From Janthinobacterium sp. LM6 (lineage in GTDB: Bacteria; Pseudomonadota; Gammaproteobacteria; Burkholderiales; Burkholderiaceae_D): 64,000 nt of DNA. The stretch spans positions 186,001 to 250,000 of the forward strand of contig NZ_CP019510.1 in NCBI RefSeq assembly GCF_002002885.1, read 5' to 3'. The notes beneath the pieces were generated by a model that was not told the origin of the DNA, did no database searches, and saw only the letters and a program-made list of their open reading frames with translations. Made by a program: the position numbers and the translations under genes. This document shows, in pieces, positions 20,764 to 35,511 of this stretch (its first letter is position 1; each line of letters begins with the position of its first letter).

Positions 20764-20840
20764 TGGTAGGGCTGGTTGGACTCGAACCAACGACCCCCGC
20801 GTTATCAACACGGTGCTCTAACCAGCTGAGCTACAGCCCC
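20764..20840 (-). tRNA. tRNA-Ile (anticodon GAT)
   Basis: 77 nt with encoded CCA: 5' GGGGCTGTAGCTCAGC, anticodon loop TTGATAA with GAT, T-loop GGTTCGAGTCC, 3' AGCCCTACCA. It is 5' of tRNA-Ala in the operon. Confidence 0.98.
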
Positions 20841-20884
20841 AACGCGGTGCTACTACGACTACTGTTTCTTCTCTTACTAACAGC

Positions 20885-20906
20885 CGATAAGTGTGAACAT
20901 TTGATG
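20885..20906 (-). other. 3' half of the 16S processing stem, operon 1
   Basis: On the minus strand these 22 nt pair almost perfectly with 22655-22634 in the leader, which would form the long helix cut by RNase III to release pre-16S RNA. Confidence 0.65.
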
Positions 20907-20937
20907 CGTGAACCATTTACATGATTCGTGCAAACTC

Positions 20938-22471
<1,534 letters not shown>

Positions 22472-22872
22472 AATCTCTGTTACTTTGCCATTTTATTGGC
22501 ACCGTCTTGCGACGGGTCGCTCACTCAAAAAACTGACAGGCTACTTCCGAAGAAGTATCCTATTTCATTATTTCTTGTGAACATTTGATATATTTTAAGT
22601 ATTACAGCAATCCGAAGATCGCTGCTGCACTTACATCAAATGTCCACACTTATCGACTGTTAATTGTTAAAGAACTGTATTCGGTACTGCTTTCGCGCTA
22701 TCGACAAAGCGTTGTGTTTGTCAGCTGCGAAGAAGAAAGAGTATGAAGCATTTCGCTAAATCCGTCAACCTTCTTTTTACTACCCTCACCGTTTCCAGTG
22801 ATCCCGTTGTTTCGCAAACTGCAGCGTCTCATTGGGGAGGCGAACTATAGCAAAGCTATACGCAGGCAGCAA
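22472..22872 (-). promoter_or_regulatory. rRNA operon 1 promoter and leader
   Basis: Promoter: -35 TTGCTG (22872-22867), 17-bp spacer, -10 TATAGT (22849-22844), then a GC-rich discriminator (TCGCCTCC), the form expected for growth-rate and ppGpp control. The leader has boxA GTTCTTTAACA (22675-22665), the 5' half of the 16S processing stem (22655-22634), two hairpins capped by TTCG, and a second copy of the stem partner (ATCAAATGTTCAC) at about 22574-22589. No CDS is present. Confidence 0.8.
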
Positions 22873-23110
22873 GGTTTATTCTAAGAAAGTGTGAAATTTA
22901 ATGACACGATGCCATATCACTATCAAATTGACCAGGCAATACCATTCGGAATGCCCTGGTGACCATTGACGCTTGCCTATTAATGAGCGGATTCACGGGC
23001 AGCTGCACCAGGTCGGCGCTGGCCAGGCGAGAACAACAGCCTTAGTAAGGGATAAAGCACAGCTTGACGACTGCATTTCCAGTAATACCTGGAGAGTAAA
23101 CCGCCAGACG
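22873..23110. other. Inter-operon spacer between the two rRNA operons
   Basis: About 240 bp with no supportable gene. It contains the inverted pair ACCAGG/CCTGGT around 22931-22964, but no T run. An open frame running into the 5S copy is spurious. Confidence 0.6.
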
Positions 23111-23144
23111 AAAAAAAACCCGACCATTGCTGATCGGGTTTTTC
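23111..23144 (-). terminator. Terminator of the upstream rRNA operon
   Basis: Same hairpin and T run as at 17232-17265, ending in T8-CGTCT on the minus strand. Confidence 0.9.
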
Positions 23145-23162
23145 TCTTACTGCGAATAACAA

Positions 23163-23277
23163 GCCTGACGATAACCTACTTTCACACTGGTTGCAGCACT
23201 ATCATCGGCGCAAAGTTGTTTCACGGTCCTGTTCGGGATGGGAAGGGGTGGGACCAACTTGCTATGGTCATCAGGCA
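23163..23277 (-). rRNA. rrf: 5S ribosomal RNA, copy 2
   Basis: Same sequence and boundaries as copy 1, offset by 5,879 bp. Confidence 0.95.
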
Positions 23278-23408
23278 TAACTTGTACTGGCGTTTGTCTC
23301 CTGTAGGACGACAAAGCCTGAATCGGGAAGAAGCAAAGATTGGGGTAATGAATTGGTGTATCAACACACACGCAACATGTACTTTCTCATCCTCTGTACC
23401 TGCTAAGG

Positions 23409-26308
<2,900 letters not shown>

Positions 26309-26541
26309 CGTTAGCCTCTTCATTCTTTCAAACGAAAAGAGCGCTACAGGGATAAGAAAGTACAACGTTGTTGCTTGTTTGTTGATACATACAATCATTA
26401 CCCATCGATTTACCTTTTACGGCAAACCGATCAATAAATAATCTTTACTTCTTCCAGATTGTTAAAGAACGAAACAGCTTTGATCGCTAAAAGATCAAAC
26501 CTAAACCTGACGGCTTACGTTTGCACTTTCGAGTAAAACTT
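26309..26541 (-). other. tRNA-Ala to 23S spacer of rRNA operon 2, with boxA
   Basis: The equivalent spacer to 20416-20668, with boxA at 26470-26460. Two hairpins have different sequences from operon 1: one near 26320-26340 built on CTCTT/AAGAG, one near 26406-26434 built on ATCGATTT/AAACCGAT. Confidence 0.65.
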
Positions 26542-26617
26542 TGGTGGAGGATGACGGGATCGAACCGACGACCCCCTGCTTGCAAAGCAGGTGCTCTCCC
26601 AGCTGAGCTAATCCCCC
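26542..26617 (-). tRNA. tRNA-Ala (anticodon TGC), operon 2
   Basis: Identical to the copy at 20669-20744; 76 nt with CCA. Confidence 0.98.
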
Positions 26618-26636
26618 TGAGATTTTACTAATTAGC

Positions 26637-26713
26637 TGGTAGGGCTGGTTGGACTCGAACCAACGACCCCCGCGTTATCAACACGGTGCTCTAACCAGCT
26701 GAGCTACAGCCCC
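26637..26713 (-). tRNA. tRNA-Ile (anticodon GAT), operon 2
   Basis: Identical to the copy at 20764-20840; 77 nt with CCA. Confidence 0.98.
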
Positions 26714-26808
26714 AACGCGGCGCTACTACGACTACTGTTTCTTCTTAATTAAACAGCCGATAAGTGTGAACATTTGATGCGTGAATCATTACTGATTCGT
26801 GCAAACTC

Positions 26809-28342
<1,534 letters not shown>

Positions 28343-28774
28343 AATCTCTGTTTAATGTCATTTCTGACAGGTCGGACAGTATCGCTACCATCCAAATCTT
28401 TGGCATTGCCAAAGATTTGCTCACTCAAAAAACTGACAGGCTACTTCCGAAGAAGTATCCTATTTCATTATTTCTTGTGAACATTTGATATATTTTAAGT
28501 ATTACAGCAATCCGAAGATCGCTGCTGCACTTACATCAAATGTCCACACTTATCGACTGTTAATTGTTAAAGAACTGTATTCGGTACTGCTTTCGCGCTA
28601 TCGACAAAGCGTTGTGTTTGTCAGCTGCGAAGAAGGAAGAGTATGAAGCAATTTGCTACGTCCGTCAACTCCTTCTTTTACTACTCATCGCCGTTTCCGG
28701 TGATCCTCAATTGCCGCATTTGACTGCGTCTCATTGGGGAGGCGAACTATAGCAAAGCGCCCCGGGAGTAGCAA
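28343..28774 (-). promoter_or_regulatory. rRNA operon 2 promoter and leader
   Basis: -35 TTGCTA (28774-28769), 17-bp spacer, -10 TATAGT (28751-28746), GC-rich discriminator. The leader carries boxA (28575-28565) and the same 16S processing stem as operon 1. Upstream of -10 the two operons diverge completely, and the segment just 5' of 16S (about 28350-28425) also differs. Confidence 0.8.
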
Positions 28775-28868
28775 GGCTTTTCCGGGGTATTTGCGGCCAA
28801 CTGCTACAATTTCGCCCCCTCCGCGCCAAACGGCGCTTGTCTATATATAGAACCATAGAAGATTCACC

Positions 28869-30248
28869 ATGAAACAACAAGCTCAAGGATCAGGCCTGAC
28901 CCTGAAACGAGCTGGCTTTACCACTGGCTTCGGCGTGCTCGCCGCCACCCTCGGTTCCGCAGTCGGTCTCGGCAACATCTGGAAGTTCCCCTACCTGACG
29001 GGCGCCAATGGCGGCGCCGGCTTCCTGCTCATCTATCTGCTCGCCACCTTATTAGTGGGACTGCCCGTGATGATCGCGGAAATCACCCTGGGACGCCGCG
29101 CCAAGGTCAACCCCATTTCCACCATGGAACAGCTCGCACCCAAGGGCAAGCCCTGGTGGCTGGTCGGCGTCATCGGCATGATCGCCGCCTTCCTGATCGT
29201 CGCATTCTATTCGGAAGTGGTCGGTTGGGTGTTTGCGTATATCGCCAAGGCCATTGACGGCTCCATCCTCAGCAGCGACAAGCTGGTGACGGAAGCGGCC
29301 TTCGCCTCGCTGATCAGCAATCCCCTGCAATCGCTGTTGTGGCAATGGGGCGTGCTGCTGTTTATCGGCGGCATATTAATGCTGGGCGTGACCAAGGGCA
29401 TCGAGGCGATTGCCAAGAAACTGATGCCGCTGCTGTTCCTGCTGCTGCTCCTGCTGTGCGCGGTCAGCCTGTCGCTCGATAAAGCGGGCGAAGGCCTGGC
29501 GTTTCTGTTCCGCCCTGATTTTTCCAAGCTGACGGCGTCCGTCGTGCTGACAGCCATGGGCCTGGCCTTCTTCAAATTGTCCGTCGGCATGGGCACGATG
29601 ATGACCTACGGCAGCTATTTCCGCGATGACCAGAATATCCCCGTCACGACCTTGCGCGTGATGGCGGCCGACCTCGGCGTATCGATGCTGGCCGGCATCG
29701 CCATCTTCCCCGCCGTGTTCACGTTTGGTTTCGCCCCCAGTGCGGGACCGTCGCTGGTGTTCATCACGATTCCCGCCGTGTTTTCGCAAATCCCCATGGG
29801 ACAAGCCCTGATGGTGGTGTTCTTCATCCTGGCCGCCGTTGCCGCCACGGGGGCGATGCTGTCTCTGATGGAAGTGCCCGTGGTGATTTTCCATGAGCGC
29901 TTCGGCTGGACGCGCACGAAGGCCACCATCGTGACCATGCTGCTGCTGGCCGTGCTCGGCTCCGTGTGCGCCCTCAGTAACAGCACCCTGGCGGACTTCA
30001 AGTTATTCAATTTGAATATGTTTGATCTGTTCGACTTCGTCTCGTCGAATATCTTCCTGCCCGTGGGCGGCATCGCGATTGCCTTGTTTACAGGCTGGGC
30101 CTGGGGCAAGCACAATTTCATCGAGGCGATCAGCAATCACGGCCAGTTGCAAAATAAAACCCTGGCGCACGTGCTGCTGTTCCTGCTGCGCTTTGTCTCG
30201 CCCGTGCTGATCCTGATCGTGATGCTGAAGGGATTAAAAGTCTTTTAA
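28869..30248 (+). CDS. Sodium-dependent transporter, neurotransmitter:sodium symporter (SNF) family
   Basis: A 459-residue membrane protein with about 11 hydrophobic segments. The family hallmark is in the first helix: GSAVGLGNIWKFPYLTGANG, containing the unwound sodium/substrate site known from LeuT. The TM8 region with sodium-site residues and the short C-terminal tail are typical of prokaryotic members, which carry amino acids. The specific substrate is not readable. It is divergent from rRNA operon 2 with about 95 bp between promoter elements, which contain a GCGCC/GGCGC hairpin (28824-28837). Confidence 0.92.
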   Translation: MKQQAQGSGLTLKRAGFTTGFGVLAATLGSAVGLGNIWKFPYLTGANGGAGFLLIYLLATLLVGLPVMIAEITLGRRAKVNPISTMEQLAPKGKPWWLVGVIGMIAAFLIVAFYSEVVGWVFAYIAKAIDGSILSSDKLVTEAAFASLISNPLQSLLWQWGVLLFIGGILMLGVTKGIEAIAKKLMPLLFLLLLLLCAVSLSLDKAGEGLAFLFRPDFSKLTASVVLTAMGLAFFKLSVGMGTMMTYGSYFRDDQNIPVTTLRVMAADLGVSMLAGIAIFPAVFTFGFAPSAGPSLVFITIPAVFSQIPMGQALMVVFFILAAVAATGAMLSLMEVPVVIFHERFGWTRTKATIVTMLLLAVLGSVCALSNSTLADFKLFNLNMFDLFDFVSSNIFLPVGGIAIALFTGWAWGKHNFIEAISNHGQLQNKTLAHVLLFLLRFVSPVLILIVMLKGLKVF

Positions 30249-30272
30249 CTAGCTAAGTAACTAAATAAGTAA

Positions 30273-30887
30273 CTAAAGTACCCGGGTGTAGGTCTGGCGC
30301 ACCAGCACCCGGTCGCCGCAATCGAAATGCCACCATTCGCTGTTGATGCCGAAGAAACCCGCCTGGAACATGGCGTCGCGCAACAATCGGCGATGTGCCA
30401 CCTGCTCCTCGGTAATTTCTCCCTTTTCCAGCAAGGCCAGCTCCAGCGCCGGATGCGAGCGCTCACTCAGGTCGTCAAAGCCTGTCCCCATATCCAGTTC
30501 CTGTCCGTCGGAACCGACGATGGTGATATCGAGCGCCATGCCGAACGAGTGGATCGAGCCGCGCGACGGCTCCGCGATATAGCCGAGCAACTCCGTTCCT
30601 TGCAGCGCATCCCACAGTTGCTGCTGCACCCGCTGCGGGCGCAAGGCGTCGAGCACCAATAAATGGTGATCGGGGCGATGCTCGGCCAGCCACGCCACGG
30701 CCCGTTCCAGGGCGGCGGCCGCATCGCGGTGCAGCCAGGCGCAATCGATGGGGCTGTATAAGTCGCGGCCGACGAAATTATCGGGCGTGGCATAGCGCAA
30801 GTCGACGGCGATGCCGGCGATGCTGCTCAGGTGGCGAAATTGCGGATCGTTGCCAACCGCTTCCAATTGCAAACTTGCAACAGACAT
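30273..30887 (-). CDS. D-alanyl-D-alanine dipeptidase (VanX/DdpX-type, M15D)
   Basis: A 204-residue zinc dipeptidase that hydrolyses D-Ala-D-Ala. The zinc-binding motif SIHSFGMALDI (SxHxxGxAxD) and the second motif SEWWHFD (ExxWH) are intact, as is the substrate Arg region in LDALRPQRVQQQLW. There is no signal peptide, so it acts in the cytoplasm, where the family (DdpX, PcgL) is used to catabolise wall-derived D-Ala dipeptide. There are no vanH/vanA-type ligase genes around, so it is not a glycopeptide-resistance cassette. Its ATG overlaps the stop of the LysR gene (TGATG), so the two are co-translated. Confidence 0.92.
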   Translation of the reverse strand: MSVASLQLEAVGNDPQFRHLSSIAGIAVDLRYATPDNFVGRDLYSPIDCAWLHRDAAAALERAVAWLAEHRPDHHLLVLDALRPQRVQQQLWDALQGTELLGYIAEPSRGSIHSFGMALDITIVGSDGQELDMGTGFDDLSERSHPALELALLEKGEITEEQVAHRRLLRDAMFQAGFFGINSEWWHFDCGDRVLVRQTYTRVL

Positions 30888-31789
30888 CAGATTCCTCTTT
30901 CCAGGCAGTTACGCGCCGCCACGCCGATGCTGTCGGCCAGGCGCCGCGCGCCATGCGACAGCGGCGAGTGGCTCGCCGTCAATAAATACAGTTGAATCGG
31001 TATCGTGGGTGCCCAGGGACGGCGCTGCAGGCGCTCGGGCGAGCCGGAGGCAGCCGTAAACGGGTCGACCACGGCCATGCCGGCGCCCGCTTCCACCAGG
31101 GAACGGGCAATTTGATAGGTTTGCACCACGGTGGAAAACACGGGGTGAATGTCCTGCGCCTCGCAGGCGGCCACCACCAGTTCGCCCAGCGGATCATTGT
31201 CGGCATGGCCGATCAGCTCGCCATTCAGGCCATGCGCGGTCAACGGCGTGCCACAATCGGCCGCATGCCAGGTGCCGGCGGGCGCGATCACCGTCATGAC
31301 GCCATGCGCGAGCGGTTCGGCCACGATGCCCGGATGCCGCGGGTCTTGCAGCGACACGGCCAGGTCCGCTTCACCGAGGCGCAGGGTATTGACGATCTCG
31401 CCCGTGTGGTGGGTGGCCAGCTGGCAACGCGTGTGGGGAAAGTCGCGCCGCCACTCCGTCATGGCGAACGGCAAGACGCTGATGGCGAGCGTCGGCGTGG
31501 ACACCAGGCGGATGGTTTCCACCGCATGGCCCTTCAAGCTGGCCGCCAGGCGCCGGATGCCCAATAAATCGCGGTTGAGTTTTTCCGTCTCGACAAACAA
31601 ACGGTGCGCTTCCGGTTTCGGGTACAGCTTGCCCCGCACGCGCTCGAATAGCGGCATGCCCAGTTGCAACTCGCAATGCTGCAAGACCTTGGTGACGGCC
31701 GGCTGCGAGATATGCAGCACCTGGGCGGCGCCGCTGATGGTGCCAACTTGCATGATGGCGTGAAACACTTCGATATGACGCAACCGCAT
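30887..31789 (-). CDS. LysR-family transcriptional regulator
   Basis: 300 residues: an N-terminal winged HTH (about 1-60, IEVFHAIMQVGTISGAAQVLHISQPAVTKVL) and a C-terminal co-inducer-binding domain. It overlaps the downstream D-Ala-D-Ala dipeptidase by one base, so this is a regulator and enzyme in the same transcript rather than the usual divergent arrangement. A role in sensing a D-amino acid or muropeptide signal is an inference from the neighbour. Confidence 0.9.
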   Translation of the reverse strand: MRLRHIEVFHAIMQVGTISGAAQVLHISQPAVTKVLQHCELQLGMPLFERVRGKLYPKPEAHRLFVETEKLNRDLLGIRRLAASLKGHAVETIRLVSTPTLAISVLPFAMTEWRRDFPHTRCQLATHHTGEIVNTLRLGEADLAVSLQDPRHPGIVAEPLAHGVMTVIAPAGTWHAADCGTPLTAHGLNGELIGHADNDPLGELVVAACEAQDIHPVFSTVVQTYQIARSLVEAGAGMAVVDPFTAASGSPERLQRRPWAPTIPIQLYLLTASHSPLSHGARRLADSIGVAARNCLERGI

Positions 31790-31872
31790 GAGCTATTCCT
31801 TTACCTTGCCGTGGCCGCCAGGGCCGTCAATGTTCAGCATATAAGAAAAAGTCATGGGCTGGAACGGCCATG

Positions 31873-32688
31873 CTACTTTGTTGCAACAGCAGGTGTTGCA
31901 ACAGCAGTCGCCGGCATCGTCAGCACTTCCAGCAGGGCCGCCGTCTCGCCATCGGGCGTGCCATCGAACAGCTTGTTGCGGTATTTCATCTGGAAAGCGA
32001 TCAACACATTGCGCGTCGCTTCGTCGAACACGCCCGTAGTCGGCGTCGCATAACCGTGCTGGGCCAGTTTTTTCTGGAACCAGACGGCGTCCGGCACTTG
32101 CTGCTCAAAAATCAGGCGCTGCGCGGCGACACGGTTGGCATCGGGCCAGACGATCAGGCCCGCGTCGGCCAGCTGGCGCCAAGGGAACAATGGGCCCGGG
32201 TCTTGCTTGCGCTGGGGGGCGATCTCGTTGTGGCCGAGGATATTTTCCGGCGCGATGTTGTAGCGGGCCTGTATATCCTTGAGCAACGGAATCAGTTCAT
32301 CGATCTGTGCCTGCGGAAATGGATACCAGAGGCGGCCTTCCGGCGTGTCCTTGTAGCCTGGGTTGACGATCTCGATGCCGATCGAGCTGACATTCAACTG
32401 TGTATAAGTCTTCCAGTTACTCACACCCGCGTGATTGGCCTGGCGTGATTCGTCGACCAGCACGTAAAACTTCGGCTTGTCCGTGTCGGTCAACAAATAA
32501 TGGCTGCTGACCACTTGTTCCGTCAGGATCTTGATCGAGCGGGGCAGGTCGCTGACCGTGTAATGGATGACGATGAATTTCACGCGCGGGCTCTGGCTGC
32601 GCGCCGTCAAACTGTGGTCGAGGTGCGGCGCGGGCGTGGTACAGGCGGAGAGCAGGGCCACCAGCAGGGCGAGGGCGATTTTTTTCAT
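31873..32688 (-). CDS. N-acetylmuramoyl-L-alanine amidase, AmiD-like lipoprotein
   Basis: 271 residues. A lipoprotein signal with lipobox LLSAC (Cys near residue 16) is followed by an amidase_2 domain: zinc ligands in FIVIHYTVSD, NHAGVSNW and ILGHNEIAPQRKQDPG. A C-terminal peptidoglycan-binding helical domain (about 205-255, VWFQKKLAQHGYATPTTGVFDEAT) is the AmiD architecture. It cleaves MurNAc-peptide or anhydroMurNAc-peptide bonds at the envelope. Its ATG overlaps the kinase stop (ATGA), tying it to the recycling cluster upstream. Confidence 0.92.
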   Translation of the reverse strand: MKKIALALLVALLSACTTPAPHLDHSLTARSQSPRVKFIVIHYTVSDLPRSIKILTEQVVSSHYLLTDTDKPKFYVLVDESRQANHAGVSNWKTYTQLNVSSIGIEIVNPGYKDTPEGRLWYPFPQAQIDELIPLLKDIQARYNIAPENILGHNEIAPQRKQDPGPLFPWRQLADAGLIVWPDANRVAAQRLIFEQQVPDAVWFQKKLAQHGYATPTTGVFDEATRNVLIAFQMKYRNKLFDGTPDGETAALLEVLTMPATAVATPAVATK

Positions 32689-33665
32689 GAAAGATCCGTG
32701 TTCGGGTTAATAAAATGTTCAGTGCTGGCCTGTGTCTGCACAGCCGTCTTGACGGCTGTCCTGGCCGCTGCTTCATGTGGACGGGCAACTTTCTGCTCCA
32801 GCGTCAACGATACAGGCAAAGCGGCGCGCATGGCAGCCGCGATGGCCGGGTGCAACTGCGCCGCGCGGCCCGCCAGCACGACGGGACGGGGGCCATGGCG
32901 CGCCGTCAGGGCCAGCGCCAAGCGCGCCAATTCCTGTCCCGCGCGCTGCAAGATGTCCAGCGCCAGCGGATCGGCATCCGCGCTGGCGGCCACGGCCAGC
33001 GCCAGGCGGCCGATGGCGCCCCGGTCCTGGCCATACATGAAGGCGCGCGACAGCGACCAGTCGCTGCCGCCCAGTTGCGCAAATACGGCCTCGGCCATAG
33101 GCGAGCCTTGCCAGCTGCCCGGCGCCTCGTCTTCGCGGCGCCAGATGTGGCGCAAGGCTTCGCGCGCGATCCAGTAACCGCCGCCGCCATCGTCGAGCAG
33201 CACGCCGCGCCCGCCTGCGCGGTGAAAGCCGCCATCCGCATCGATCCAGGCGGCAATCGAGCCCGTGCCAGCGTAGACCAGATAACCTTCGCCGGGTTCA
33301 AAACTGTCGCGATAAGCGATATCGATATCGTTGCCCAAGCGTACGTCGCCGGCGTCCAGCGCCAGCAATTGCGCCAGCATGTGCGCCAGCGTTACATCGT
33401 CGCCGCCAAAACCCGTCAAGCCCGCCACCACGGCGCGCGGCTGGCCGACAGCCAGCACGGCCTGGCACAGCCTGGAAAATGTGGCGTGCACGGCTGCGCG
33501 GCCCGCATCGCTGCTCATTTGCAAGGCAGACAAGCCTTCCACGACGCCGTCGGCCACGATGGCGCCGTCCCCGTTGGCCAGGGCCCAGCGCGTCTGCGTG
33601 CCGCCCGCGTCGATGCCCAGCCCGAGCACGGCAGTATCAGTATGGGTTGCAGGGGAGAAAATCAT
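32685..33665 (-). CDS. BadF/BadG-type ATPase, likely amino-sugar (GlcNAc or MurNAc) kinase
   Basis: About 326 residues of the ASKHA fold. The phosphate-1 motif GLGIDAGGTQTRWAL is followed by ANGDGAIVADGVVEG, YAGTGSIAAW and LDDGGGGYWIAREAL, as in N-acetylglucosamine kinases and the Clostridium MurNAc/GlcNAc kinase. Next to MurQ, which needs MurNAc-6-phosphate, MurNAc kinase activity would close the pathway; GlcNAc kinase is the alternative. The start at 33665 (MIFSPATHTD) is chosen because it keeps a normal N-terminus; 33701 and 33722 are also in frame and none has a clear Shine-Dalgarno. Confidence 0.85.
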   Translation of the reverse strand: MIFSPATHTDTAVLGLGIDAGGTQTRWALANGDGAIVADGVVEGLSALQMSSDAGRAAVHATFSRLCQAVLAVGQPRAVVAGLTGFGGDDVTLAHMLAQLLALDAGDVRLGNDIDIAYRDSFEPGEGYLVYAGTGSIAAWIDADGGFHRAGGRGVLLDDGGGGYWIAREALRHIWRREDEAPGSWQGSPMAEAVFAQLGGSDWSLSRAFMYGQDRGAIGRLALAVAASADADPLALDILQRAGQELARLALALTARHGPRPVVLAGRAAQLHPAIAAAMRAALPVSLTLEQKVARPHEAAARTAVKTAVQTQASTEHFINPNTDLS

Positions 33666-33759
33666 GGCATGAGTGTAAGGCCAAGCGGAGCTTGCAGGCA
33701 TGAAAGCTTGCGCATGTTTCATGCCTGCAGGTTATGGACTACGGATGAACGCTCAGCAA

Positions 33760-35421
33760 CTACTTGGCGGGGGCCGTAAACGGTTCGCGCACGGTGATGC
33801 GGGGGCTTTCATTGCCGAGGCGGTCCACGGCGCTGACCACCACCGCGTTGACTTTGCCGGTGGCATCGTCGACCAGGGTCAGTTCGCCTTGCACGCCCGT
33901 GACCACGGTAAAGCGCCAGTCTTCGCCGTAGCGGGCCCAGACGGCGTACTGCGCCACGGGTTTGCCGCCGCCCGCCGCCAATTTGACGTTCAGGCTGGTG
34001 GAATCGCGGCGCAAGGCCAGCACGGGCGTACCGGGCGCTTCCTTGCCCAGCCATGGTGTGGCGGGAATCAGGGCAGGGCTTTGATACACGCTCGACTTGA
34101 GCTGGTCGCTGACACCCTTGCGGTTCTGCATCAGCGGCACCATGCTGAAATGCACTTGTCCATTCGCGCCGGGGCGCGTGCGCGTCACTTCGATCTGCTT
34201 GATGATCTCTTGCGGCGTGAAGGACTTGGCGGAATTGTCGATGCGGCTCGTATATAAACCCGGCCACACGTGGCGGCCATACGGATTTTGCGCCAGCCAA
34301 TAGTCGAGCAGCACGCCAAACGCCTGCGGCGCCTGCGCCACGGGCCAGTACAGCTGCGGCGACAGGTAATCGAGCCAGCCCTTGGCCAGCCACAGTTCCG
34401 CATCCGCATACAATTTGTCGTACTGGCTGAAACCGACGATGCCGGCAGGGCGGCGATCCGGACGGCCGATGCCGAACGGGCTGATGCCGAAGCGCACCCA
34501 GCTCTTTTCGCGGTGGATGCCTGTATATAACGCTTCGATCAGCTGATTGACGTTCTGGCGGCGCCAGGAAGCGCGGTCGAGATCGCCACCGGCCAGCAGA
34601 TATTGCTGCCAGGAAGGTTCATCGGGAAACGGCAGTTCGCGCTTGGCGCCGCCATTGCCCGCGTCCAGCGCGGCTGTTTCCGCACCGGCGCCGGCGCCGG
34701 GCGCGTCGATCGGATATGGATAAAAGTAATCGTCGATGTGCACGCCATCGATATCGTAGCGGCGCACCACGTCCAGCACCACGTCCGTCGTATGCTTGGA
34801 CGCGGCGGCATCGCCCGGGTCCATCCACAGGTAGCGGCCGTACTGCTTGACGGACGCCGGGTTGGTGGACGCGAAACTGTCGCGCGCCAGCGGCGACTTG
34901 GCCGTCGCGTGACGGGCCCGGTAGGGGTTGAACCAGGCGTGCAATTCCAGGCCGCGCGCATGCGCCTGGGCTACCCAGAAGGCCAGCGGGTCATACAAAG
35001 GCAACGGCGGCTGGCCTTGCTTGCCGGTCAGGTATTCCGACCACGGTTCCAGCTGCGAAGGATAAATCGTGTCCGCGCTGGGCCGCACCTGCAGCACAAT
35101 CGCATTCAAATTCAAGGACTTGGCGCGGTCGAGGATGGCCAGCGCTTCCGCTTGCTGCTTGGCGACCGGCAAATTGCTGCGGCTGGGCCAGTCGATATTG
35201 GCGACCGTCGAGACCCAGGCGGCGCGGAACTCGCGCGGCGCCGGCGGCGGCACTTCGCCCGTGATGTGCTGCACGGGCGGCACGGCCGGCAAGCCCGCTT
35301 CGCCTGGCGTCACTGCGGAAGGCAGTTTGGTGCTGGTACAGCTGCTGAGCAATGTGGCAGTGGCCAGCGCGGCCAATACGCCGGCGCTGGCGCCCAGGCG
35401 TTTTTTAAAAGTAGACAACAA
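33760..35421 (-). CDS. GHL10-family glycosyl hydrolase-like lipoprotein (YngK type)
   Basis: 553 residues. A lipoprotein signal with lipobox LLSSC precedes a (beta/alpha)8 domain: FRAAWVSTVANIDWPS at its start, then LNAIVLQVRPSADTIYPS, HAWFNPYRAR and DGVHIDDYFYPYP with the acidic residues expected to be catalytic. A C-terminal fibronectin-like beta domain (about 455-550) follows. The enzymatic activity of this family is poorly known. Placement between the amino-sugar kinase and an AmpG-like permease suggests a periplasmic glycosidase acting on wall glycans. Confidence 0.85.
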   Translation of the reverse strand: MLSTFKKRLGASAGVLAALATATLLSSCTSTKLPSAVTPGEAGLPAVPPVQHITGEVPPPAPREFRAAWVSTVANIDWPSRSNLPVAKQQAEALAILDRAKSLNLNAIVLQVRPSADTIYPSQLEPWSEYLTGKQGQPPLPLYDPLAFWVAQAHARGLELHAWFNPYRARHATAKSPLARDSFASTNPASVKQYGRYLWMDPGDAAASKHTTDVVLDVVRRYDIDGVHIDDYFYPYPIDAPGAGAGAETAALDAGNGGAKRELPFPDEPSWQQYLLAGGDLDRASWRRQNVNQLIEALYTGIHREKSWVRFGISPFGIGRPDRRPAGIVGFSQYDKLYADAELWLAKGWLDYLSPQLYWPVAQAPQAFGVLLDYWLAQNPYGRHVWPGLYTSRIDNSAKSFTPQEIIKQIEVTRTRPGANGQVHFSMVPLMQNRKGVSDQLKSSVYQSPALIPATPWLGKEAPGTPVLALRRDSTSLNVKLAAGGGKPVAQYAVWARYGEDWRFTVVTGVQGELTLVDDATGKVNAVVVSAVDRLGNESPRITVREPFTAPAK

Positions 35422-35511
35422 AACAATTCCTTGCAGTGGTGGAGCGCAGGTCTATCGGTGGAGCATTTTACTGTGCGCCCGCCATCCTTGCGGGCGCACA
35501 GTTCAAAAGAA

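Noticed and set aside
22931-22964. Hairpin between the rRNA operons as a terminator
   Set aside because: Lacks a T run and is upstream of the operon 1 promoter; pairing is interrupted by mismatches.
30273-30887. VanX as part of a vancomycin-resistance cluster
   Set aside because: No vanH, vanA-type ligase or VanRS genes are near; D-Ala-D-Ala dipeptidases occur alone in catabolic roles.
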